This document shows, one piece after another, positions 47,840-57,498 of a stretch of 64,000 nucleotides of DNA. Source of the stretch: Penicillus capitatus. Lineage: Eukaryota; Chlorophyta. Each line of letters starts with the position of its first letter. Position 1 is the stretch's first letter. A program made the position numbers and the translations under genes. The notes below the pieces were generated by a model. The model had not been told where the DNA came from. It did not search any database and saw only the letters and a program-made list of their open reading frames with translations. Location: contig OZ287705.1 of NCBI GenBank assembly GCA_965649825.1, forward strand, positions 248,001 through 312,000, read 5' to 3'.

Positions 47840-48892
47840 GTTCCTGCAGACGACGAAGCAAACCACACTCCGCCAAGCTCTAAACAAACAGAACTTCACG
47901 AGGCCACGAGGAAGGGAAACAAGCAGAAAGTCAAGGCGAGCGTGTGACGCATTCGATGATCATTATTCGATCCGTCTTCTGTCTCCAGACCCTCCTGGAC
48001 GGCGGGGCGTATGTTGACGCCGTCGACGGATACGGATCGACCCCACTTCACTACGCAGCGTTTAACGGATACACAGCGATCGTCCAAGTGAGCATCGGAC
48101 GCGTTTCCTTCGTTCGCTCAGTCCATCTCGTAAAGAGTCTCCTGACTCACGGAGCGAATGTCAAGGCCACAGACAATGGCGGATGGACACCGCTGCACCA
48201 ATCGGCCTTTTCAGGGCATACAGATATCATCTGGGTGACCATCCGACGCATTTTCTTCGTCCACTTGGCCGGGCTCGTGTTTTTAGAGGCTGCTGGCTCA
48301 TGGGGCAAACGTCAACGCCGCAGCCAACGACAGAACAACACCGCTTCACTGTGCAGCGTTTCGTGGGCATACAGAAACTGTCCAGGTGACAATCCGACGC
48401 CTTTTTCTTCGCCCACTCGACGCTTAGGCTCTTCTGGTTTACGGAGCAAATGTCAATGTCGTCGTAGACGTAATCAACTGGACACCACTTTACCATGCAG
48501 CGCATAGCGGACATTTAGATACCGTATGGGTGAGAGTCAAACGCGTTTTTCGCCGCTTAACCGTCGCGTTAAGGCTCTGTTGACCCACGGAGCGAATGTC
48601 GACGCCACGGACAATTTCGGATGGACACCGCTGCACGCCTCAGCATATGGCGGCTACCTCCAAGTTGCAACAGTGAGGCATCGATCGATCTTCGTTCACT
48701 ATACGAATATCTTTCCAGGTTCTCGTAGCCGCCGGAGCATCGAAGTCAAGTGCAACGATCTCTGGCAAAAAGCCTGTAGATCTCGTCTGCGCTTATTATG
48801 AGGACACTGCCACTCCTTTGTTTGACAATACTTGTTCCGGCTGCACCCGATCCTTGCTCATTGAGCTGCTGACGCCTAGCACTTCTGCTTAG
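47840..48892 (+). CDS. Ankyrin-repeat protein, about one repeat per exon
   Basis: Exons 47840-47941, 47989-48087, 48136-48234, 48287-48385, 48428-48529, 48574-48672 and 48719-48892 (stop); all visible introns are 42-52 nt and phase 0. Exons 2-6 are 99 or 102 nt, and each runs from the second helix of one repeat to the TPLH..A..GH of the next (for example LLTHGANVDATDNFGWTPLH). Six ANK-like units can be counted, counting a weak first one (ELHEATRKGN). The C-terminus of about 40 residues has a C-x2-C-like CSGC. The first exon shown begins at an acceptor; the initiating exon was not found. ANK arrays are protein-binding scaffolds; the partner is unknown. Confidence 0.85.
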
Positions 48893-49635
48893 GCATTTCC
48901 CGAATCTGCGGTGTCACTCTGTCTGTCGATAAGATATCTGTCACATTCTAGGCATCAGCGGTTGAAAAGTCCTTCCGATCGGCGATTCAAAAGTGTGGAG
49001 AAACTGCAACCTTTGCCAGTCTGTTAAAAGTGTATCAGGTGTTCTGTCAGTATTCGACGTTTTCGTGCGAGTGACAACACAATGGCTTAAGCGTCATCGA
49101 CATTTGGCGACGGATCCTCGTTGTGAAGAGTCTTCGTGCATCTGCTCGTACCGAACGCATCGTCCCACTCACTTCCGTTCCTGTTTCTCAACCAACGCGC
49201 TCGGGAGGGGCAGATTCCGAAGGAGAATTTCAGTCCTCCGGATTGTGTGCATCTAGACAGAATCAAAGTCTACTAAGGGGTCATCCATTATTGCCGGAGC
49301 GTCACGCATCGCGACTTCATTCTCGACTTAGATTCTGACAACAGTGAATTATTCTATCAGGACGGAGACGTTTGAACGCATTGATGGCATCTTTGAATCC
49401 AACCACTGTGTCACATCATCTCAACCGTATATAAACTGCTTTTCATGGCTCTCTGTGCATTGAAAACGATCCGTTATGTCGTGCGCGCGGCGCGCTGCGC
49501 CGGGCGCCGTCGGCGCGCATGCGGATGCGAGGCGGCTGGAGAAACGGTGGGCGAACGCGGATTAATGATTAATTGTTCGATGTCTTCGATTCTGCAGACT
49601 AGTCTCTGACTTGCCGTCGTTTCAGTCCATCACGT
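48893..49635. other. Intergenic with a GC-rich patch
   Basis: The 5' flank of CTD1. A TATATAAA-like element lies near 49428 with no gene assigned. Bases 49482-49535 are almost pure G+C (GCGCGC and GGCGCC palindromes), unlike their surroundings. Confidence 0.5.
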
Positions 49636-49642
49636 TATAAAA
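49636..49642 (+). promoter_or_regulatory. TATA box of CTD1
   Basis: TATAAAA followed by a poly-A run, 92 nt upstream of the ATG at 49728. Confidence 0.5.
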
Positions 49643-49727
49643 CAAAAAAAAAACACAACGACCGCGCTCTAGCCTGTTCGGCAAAACGTTTTACTGAGCC
49701 TCTTCGCAACAACCTCGTTGAAAAAAG

Positions 49728-51042
49728 ATGCCTTCTGTTACCGCTGGTCGCTTTTGCCGGGGACGCAGCGTCTACAGGAGGATGTTGTTGACTTTAGGCC
49801 GTCCAACGTCATTGTCGAAGCGTTCGTCTTTTAACGCCAGCAGCGTTCCTATAACCGCCACGTGTGCCGCAGGAAATAGCAGATGTCCCTCGGACGGGTC
49901 AGTACTCTCAGACAGTTCAGAAGGTTGGATGAACAATGAACACGGACGTCGGATGGACGTCGTCCCGTCGGCAACATCAGGCACTTCTTCGCAGAGGACG
50001 CCGACAAGACGTACGTCGACGAACAGCGACCGTCAGGCTGCAGCCGAGACTCCGACAACAGACGGCACTTCTGTCGAGAACATCGATGGACAGAACGCCA
50101 TTCCTGCGTTTCTCAGAGAACACAGTACGTTCTCTCACCCTTCTCAAGTTAGCATCACAGTGTGTACCCTTCCAGATCGTGGACATGACAACGTAAGGGA
50201 CATTGCTTATTCGCGGCTTCAGGGAAACGCGGTAACAACCCCAGACGTTCTCGTTTACGATCGTCTCTCTAACACAAAGGCATGTTCAGATTGCTGCCGC
50301 AGCAGAGTCCTCTGAACATCGCGTCCCTGTCGCCGCGAGGCAGATGTTCGAGGAAACGGTCATGATTAAGATCTATCCCGCTGTAGAGCTCTTTACCAAG
50401 AGTAACAAAAATAGGGATTGCTTTTGGCTGAGAGAAGCAAAACGAGCTCAATTGGTATGTGTGCAAGACGTACCGGAAGATGCCTATATATTTCAAATGA
50501 ATATCGGCGCCACTGGAAGACTTGTTTTGAATTGTGATATACATGGCCGTGCGATGTCAGGAGACGGTCGGATAGAAGAATGCCCGGAGATTTTTTTGCT
50601 GGCGTCCGACGTGGCCATCAACGTCAACAGAGGTGATTGGCACAAGCTGGAATTTGAGCAAGGCTTGAATCCGGAGAATCCGCGAGAGATCGTGGCGCAT
50701 CTTACCCAGGACGCTTTCTCAGTGAATGCTATGCGCAGGCCCTGTCGCGCGGATGGCGACACTTTGTCGCGAAGGTTTGCCCGCATAGACATCAAGGTTC
50801 ACTTTGATATCGGAGAAGAGCTTATAACCACGAAAAAAGCAAAGGCCAGGATGCACTGCAAAGTGTGCTTGGGAAATCTTCGGAAGTACGTCAAAGATAA
50901 AGCCTCGGGGCTTGGTGAACAGCCGCCGCAATTGGCGAGAACCTTGGCTTCAAGGCTTGGTCAAGGAACGCAAGCTGTTGGGAGAGGGGCGCTCAGACTG
51001 ATGAACTGGCGTACTTGGAGAAGCGATCGTACGCACAACTGA
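49728..51042 (+). CDS. Kinase-less CTD protein (CTD1)
   Basis: Exons 49728-50124, 50176-50231 and 50290-51042 with introns of 51 and 58 nt; 1206 nt, 401 residues. The first about 150 residues are Ser/Thr/Arg-rich and disordered-looking. From about residue 170 it matches the C-terminal domain of the pseudokinases: AVELF start, a strand-rich middle, DAFSVNAM, then RRFARIDIKVHFDI and MHCKVCLGNLRKYV, and a basic amphipathic tail (LARTLASRLGQG). The RF/RY-x-(I/V)-x-V and (M/I)-x-C-(K/R) elements align with PK1-PK6. There are no kinase motifs. It is possibly an adaptor or dominant-negative partner of the pseudokinases (inference). Confidence 0.8.
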
Positions 51043-51540
51043 ACGACTGTGTAGGACGATCGGATCCAGTACACAGCATTCTCGGTTGAAGTTTGATTCG
51101 AAAGCAACAGCAATATTCTGGCGGATATTCCACGACATCGTTACAGAGCATGAAAAGTGCATGGCGCTTCGGACGCTGCGTCGCAGAGTGTGACGTCTCT
51201 TTGATATGGAATGGACGAGGTTGAAAGATCCAATAACAACTTCGTGATGTACATTCCGTAAAGCTTTTCTAGGAACAGAGATACCCTACGGGCGCTTCTA
51301 TTACACGTCTAAACGTGCAATTATATATTTTCCAACCTATATTTGATGATTCTTCGAATCTGTCAACGACACGCGTCGCTATCCGCGAAAGATTCTTTTC
51401 TCGACGCAGAATATATTCCGTCAACCCGCTTCGCTTTTGTGTCGATGCCTCTCTGTCAGAAGCCTGCTTATTTCTGTGATGTGTGAGATTATTCGTTTTG
51501 AACGCACTGCTTCTTCTTAACGCCGCCATCTCGACACCCA

Positions 51541-51725
51541 TCTTCGATGAGGTGCAGATCGAGACCAACGAAAGAATGAGGTGCGTTTTTTGCGACAAAT
51601 GAGAGATTTCATGACTGCTCCAAATGACGGCGCACGATCCGTACTCACCTCTATGGTATCGTCTACACCGGCACTTCAGTTCTCTCTTTCGGATCATGGA
51701 GCTGAACGAAACGATTCCTGCAGCT
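51541..51725. repeat. Direct repeat downstream of CTD1 (copy 1)
   Basis: About 185 nt matching 54846-55035 (shared GATGAGGTGCAGATCGA and CTCTATGGTATCGTCT). It shows that the CTD1/CTD2 duplication includes the 3' flank. Confidence 0.8.
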
Positions 51726-53085
51726 TTGCGATTCGATTGTCTCTTTATTTGTTAAGTGCTTGAATTTCACGACGAGAAGATCGCTGGCATCTTAGTTGGT
51801 TGCCGGTTTTGATCCGGCCGATGATATGGTTATACGCCACGCTCTTCGCGACTGCCATTCGGGATAGAGACTCGTTCCAACGGCAGCCGCTGTCTCTTCT
51901 GCCGTGGCAAGATTTGTGCAGATGTCATTATTCATTGCGGATCTTCTACAGCACAGGACAGACGAACAAGCTTCACTGGCAAGATGTGTGGAGATAGATC
52001 TGCGAGTATCGACAAGCAGCGTCAAATCTATGGACGCGGAGACTCTGGCCATAATACGGAAGACTTGAACCTTCGCGGTTTGAACAAAGGGACGGACGAT
52101 TGAGCGTAAGTAACCGTTTTCGATAAAGCCTCATACCCCCGCAAGTTTCTCCCGCGTAGCACCTGCCTGCTTATTTAGAATCGATACAGGTACAACGAGT
52201 TGGAGAAGACGCAATAAGAACTGAACGGCGCTTCTTCAGTCGCAGGCAAACCAAGAGAGAGAATCGCACGAGATCCCTACAAACACGCAGCGAGCAGTGT
52301 CGCAGCGAGATTCTGAAACAGTTCGCGATGATTGACAGCTGGCCTCGAGGGGATAGACTTGAAACTGATGTCATGGTCAGCATCCCGCCTGCGCTTCGTA
52401 TTCGCACGACTGCCGCTCAGGTCGTTCTCGTTCATGACGTGCCTTGAATCCGAGATCCGTTAGGTAAGCCGAAAGCGCCACCATTCAAAACACGTTCATC
52501 GCTGTTCGATAACGGCCAGATCGATCGACGTTGAGCGACCTTTCAGAGATACACACGTCACATCCGCTTAAAGGGGTCCCCCTTACTCGACGGAAGGGTG
52601 CTCAACTTTACTCGACGGAAGGGTCCGCAATCTGCAGCAGCGCTACGCACGTGTTTTCTTCGAGCAGCTCTTTGCTTACAAAAGACGCTCCGTCGACATA
52701 ACGCTGCATCGAAGATTTCTGCAGAGCACCGTCGCCAACCCTTCTACCGTTTTTCTTGACGCGCCGTAGCGGAATCTGTTATCAGCTGTATCATAAAGGC
52801 GTCGTGCATTCGCCTCTTATCTTCTTCTATTATCCACCACCCCCTCTGCATCCTACCGTCGACTGCACGTACACGAAGCGCGTTACTTGCCGAGTCAGCA
52901 AACGACTGAGCGCTCCAGTTTCCGACAAGTAATTCCAGTATTGCGCTGAGCGTCATGGCCGTCACAGACTCTGTTGCAGCATCGACGGCTGTAACCATGC
53001 GTCTCCTCCACGGAGTAGCCCGTTTTCTCCTAAGACGCTCGGCTTCTCGTCGCTCAACGTCATCCCCACACCGTACGTATGCGAT
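51726..53085. other. Unresolved; includes a paired 17-bp direct repeat
   Basis: Two copies of TTACTCGACGGAAGGGT occur close together near 52581-52622. The region also holds a possible coding exon (52170-52447) and an overlapping minus frame 52744-53175. Confidence 0.35.
52170..52447 (+). CDS. Possible coding exon, unknown protein
   Basis: An open plus frame after a TTTAG acceptor reads through an Arg-rich start into IDSWPRGDRLETDVM and PALRIRTTAAQVVLVHDVP before TGA. No upstream exon could be joined. No family recognised. Confidence 0.3.
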
Positions 53086-54352
53086 TTGACGCGCGGTATT
53101 CGTCTGACCGCGTCTTGTTGCGCAGAAAGCAGCAGCAGTTCCCCGGACGTGACAGCAGCAGCTGCGGCGGAACACGCTGATGGCTCAAGGGGTCAGACGG
53201 ATGATGAACGCGAAGATCTTACGGGCGCTGCTGAACCTTCAACGTCACGAAATTCTCTGCAAAATGTAGCGACAAGAAGCGGTCCGTCCGAACACGAGAG
53301 TCCAGCGGCCGAAGCTCCGACGACGGGCGATACTTCTGTCGCGAACAGCGACCCGCAGAACGCAGCTTCGACGTCCATTGGAGAAAGCAGTGCGCCTGTT
53401 ATGCTTCTTAAGTACATTCACCCTTCACTGCTTGTGTCCCTCCTAGCTCAGGGACATGACAACGAAGGGGACACCGTCCAGTTAGCGTGTCAAGGAAACG
53501 CGGTACGATTCCAGCTGTTCTCCTTTGTGATCGTTTCCTCTCATGTGCATGTATGATCAGATCTCTTGTGGAGGGGGATCGTCAGGAGGGCGCCAAGTCA
53601 TTCAACGCATCATGGAGGAGATTGTCACGATTCACCTCGATCCTGCGGTAGAGCTCTTCAAGAAAGACAGCAACGCGGAGGATCCCTTCTGGGAGAGAGA
53701 GACACGGAAGACGCGGACGTTGCGAGATCGAATCGCACCCGATGTCTACACATACTACATGAATATCGACGAGACCGGTAGACTGATTCTGAATTGCCGC
53801 GTACAGGGCTGTCAGACACCGGGAGAGTGTCAGCTACCACAGTGCTGCAGCATTCCATTGCGAGCGACGGGCGTGGGGATCAAGGTCGATAGGCATCCTT
53901 GGCACAATCCGGTTTTCAAACAAGGCTTGAATCCGGAGAATCCGCGGGAGATCGTGGCGCACCTCACCGAGGACGCCTTCAGAGTCGATGCCATGGAGGA
54001 GGCCTGTAAACACGGAGGCGCTCAGTCGAATAAATACGTCCGCATCGGCGTCAAGGTCCTTTTCGATATCGAGAATGCGCCGCATATCAACAAAGCAGCA
54101 GAGACGGAGATGCACTGCAGAGTTTGCTGCGGAAGTCTCCAAAGGTTCGTGGGACAGAAAATCTCAGCAATGCATGCCCGCCTGCCACAGTTAGCGAGAG
54201 GCGTCAACTCATATGTTGATGAAGGGACGCGTGGTATCGTGAAATTGCCACTTAAGGTGCTGAAATGGCGTCCCCGAAGGCAAAGGGATCGTGGACGTAT
54301 GCGAAGGAGTGATCGTGGGCGAGCCCAGACGAGCGATCGCGCACACAGCTGA
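53086..54352 (+). CDS. Kinase-less CTD protein (CTD2), start uncertain
   Basis: Exons (≤53086)-53389, 53447-53502 and 53561-54352 with introns of 57 and 58 nt, in the same positions as CTD1. The frame at 53086 has no ATG, so a start or first exon lies upstream. The N-terminal part is Ser/Ala/Glu-rich (APTTGDTSVANSDPQNA resembles CTD1). The domain has AVELFKKDS, a shared NPENPREIVAHLT, KYVRIGVKVLFDI and MHCRVCCGSLQRFV, then an extended Arg-rich tail (RDRGRMRRSDRGRAQ). It is a tandem paralogue of CTD1, 3.3 kb away. Confidence 0.75.
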
Positions 54353-55646
54353 ACATTCACCATCGAGTAATTTCATTTAGCGCAAGAAACTTTACCGGTC
54401 GAAGTGTGACCCGAGACGCCATGGACCCATTCTGGCTGGCACTCAGCCACCTTGTCACACCGAATAGAAAAACTAGATGATTTTTCAACCGTCGCGTCAC
54501 TCATGGGAAGAACCACATTCTCTAACGCGATTCAAGCCCGACGACATCAGATCTTCACATAGGAATATTCATTATATGACACCGACATTATTTCACATCT
54601 TCTGTCGCAAGATCGAATTCAGGACAGTTGGCTACTTAGTGCCCTCTTCATGTATATTGTGTATATGCTTTAGTATCCGTCAAAGCTGTTCTGTTCAGAG
54701 AAGAGGTCCTTATTCAACAAGCTCGTTCTGTAAACATTGTTTGATTTGTGTCGACTCGTCATTTCGAATCCGACTGTTCTGTCCAAGTCTTGATAAGTAA
54801 AATTGAAGTGTTTGTCAATGCACTGCCTCTAATGTCGCCAATCCGATATCCTTCTTCGATGAGGTGCAGATCGAAACCAACGAAAGAATGAGGAGGTGTG
54901 ATCTTCTGCGGTAAGGGAGAGATTTCAGACGGCTTCGAATGACGGCGCTTGATTCGTACTTTACCTCTATGGTATCGTCTTCACCGGCACTTCAGTTCCA
55001 TCTTTCGGATCATGGAGCTGAAAGAAACGATTCCTCTAAAGTGTGAGATTTCTCGTCACAGAAGGACCAGATTCGAGACGTGTGTTGCTCATAACCCTCA
55101 CACCACTTACAGGACATACAAACATGACACAGTCAATCACATTCCCAAAGTTCTTGTCTAAGAATAATCGAGGTGTGTCGACAAAACAGCAATTAGAAAC
55201 TGACGAAATCAAAACACGGAAAACTATGTCGCTTAGAGAGCACACATGGATCAGATGCTCTTCATAGACAATCATGGGAATGGCAGAGGATACGCATTGG
55301 TATGCATTCATCTGCACACACGAATCCACAGCGCCTAGAACTGTTATCGAACGTATCGACCGCACATTCAGTGTCTCGTCGTTCATGGACAGTGAATCTA
55401 TCGACAAAACGGATTTTGCTTCAAACTTGAACAGATACGGAGGAAAGAAAAACAAGGAGGAGAATCGTGTCTGCAAGTGTTGTGTATCTTTGTTGTTACC
55501 GTTCAGACACTGCCAATGAACCCTAATCGCTGAAAGAGGTGTTCGAACGCATTGCCCCTGTCATTCCTTGCCGATGTTGCCCGTCCTCCTGTCTCAGATC
55601 GCACCCATGTCGAACGATTCCTGCAGCCCTCTGTGGCGGATGCTTT
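54353..55646. other. Intergenic between CTD2 and PK6
   Basis: AT-richer than its neighbours. Holds the second copy of the 185-nt direct repeat. A plus frame at 55274-55519 and a minus frame at 55036-55476 are not convincing. Confidence 0.4.
54846..55035. repeat. Direct repeat downstream of CTD2 (copy 2)
   Basis: Matches 51541-51725 with substitutions and small indels. Confidence 0.8.
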
Positions 55647-57498
55647 TCAGTCTGACTCGAACGGTCGACGCGCGATGCCCTTGTTCATCACCATCTTCAG
55701 TAGGTTCTGCAGTCTGAGCTTGTTCTTTGGATCGACCACTTGGCAGTAGATGTTCTGTATCAGATCGACTTCTCTGTCGATGCTGCCCCCGATCGCAACC
55801 TTGACCAGCAGTTGTACATTCACGTACTTCTCTTCGATCGTACCCATCTGCGGAGACTTCTTCTCGAGCCTTCGCGAATTCAGTTGCTTGGATCCGAACA
55901 GCGCCAAGGCCACGGCTGCGTCGTCCTTGTAGTGCTGCTCGATGTTGAGAGGAATGGACTCGCCGTCCTGTGGCCTGGCAACGACAGAGACGATTCTGCG
56001 GACCGTCAAGCCGCTTTCGTCTGTCGGCGTGATGCGAATGCGAAGGCGACAGGTACTCCCGAGTTTGAAGAAGTAGACTGGGTGATCCAGCAAATACTCA
56101 TCACGGAACGCCCATGCTCTCTCTCCCGTCCTCAGGAACAGTGGCAAGTCCGATGACGTGTCTTCGGGTAGATACTCCAAATCGACGAAGAGATCCAGGT
56201 GGTGGTTCAGTGCGACCATCGAGATGATTTGACGCGTCCCGGCTAGATGATCTGGCTGTGCCGTCGCGTCCGTCTCCTTTGTCCACAGATGCAGCTTTCG
56301 GAAGATGCAGAGAACTTACAGGAGCTCACCATCGATTGCTGATTGGTTTTCTGGCTGACGATGGAGACGGATCGGAACAGGGCGTCGTGCTTAGCTCGGG
56401 TTGCTGTTCTCCTCTCGTCTGGGTTCTCTTGGAGCAGGGACAAGACGAATCGGAGATTCTGTGCTTCGGTGGCCTGTCGGTTACGGTCTTTTCGCTCGGC
56501 GGAAGGGGATTCCTGTGGAGAGCGGTCGATAGTGGCGGCTGGCAGACTCAGTTTGCGATCGATTGCCTCTCGAATGGCCCCGGCGTCGATGACAGAGGAC
56601 CCTGAGAGAACAGACTCGTGCTGGAAGGACACGTCCAGCATCGGCGACGCACTTGTCAAGACTTCGAAGGCGATGACGCCAAACGACCACATGTCTGCTG
56701 CAGGACCAAGAGCCATCGCCTCCTTTCCACGCCTCTTCGATTGAATGACCTCTGGGGCCGCATAAGGACGCGACCAACGATGACGCGCAGCCTCGCCCTC
56801 TTTCGGCGCGTACTCGAGACCAGCGAGCTTCCAAGCAAACTCCGTCGTGGACCACACGATGTGAGATGGTGTCACATGTCCGTGCGTGATGCCTTGGGCG
56901 TGGAGATACTCGAGGGCTTCCAGCACCTGGCGACCAGTTGGCGATCGGTTTCGAACGATGAGGAGATGATCTACCTGATAGAGTGTGGCCAGTTGCTCCG
57001 TGGAAGACATCGGTCTCCCCGCCGTTCTATCCGAGAGTGTATGCCTCCCTCTCTCAAGCACGAGACACGACGCAAAGTCCTCGGCGTTTGAGATGGCATC
57101 AATTATTCTGCTCAACACGTAAAGTGTTAGACTGTGATGTGACTGACGTCTCGAACGTAAGGTACCTGCAGACGTATCGCTGTCCAGGGGACAATCGGCG
57201 ATGCATGGCGACAGCGTTCGAGAATTCGGAAGAGTTCAGAGGAAAGAACTTGAGCAAGACGCCCTCGCCGGTGGATCTGTCGATGGCCCAGCGACAGTGA
57301 GGTATTCCGCGAACGTCCTCCGTCTCGATCTCATACCTACAGGCATAACGAAGGATGCGCATCGAGTCCGACAACATTTATCTGTGCCTACCTTCCGGCA
57401 AAGAGAAAACCTTTCGTCGCCGCAGACAACGACGCTAAGAATGCTGCCCAGTCTTCATTTGACTTTTCGATCTCGGAGACTGAGTTTTGTGTCTCACT
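55647..57498 (-). CDS. Pseudokinase with CTD (PK6), first exon incomplete
   Basis: Exons (≥57498)-57392, 57336-57166, 57110-56975, 56926-56653, 56601-56330 and 56276-55647; introns are 55, 55, 48, 51 and 53 nt. The coding frame is visible from 57498, where an acceptor-like CTCAG precedes it; no ATG was found, so an upstream exon is missing. The beta3 lysine is kept (VLLKFF). The catalytic loop THGHVTPSHIVW has both D and N replaced by H. DFG is GLE. APE is present (YAAPEV). The CTD has LNSRRLEKKSPQMG, EEKYVNVQLLVKV and IYCQVV. Intron positions are identical to PK1 and PK2. Catalytically dead by motif. Confidence 0.83.
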
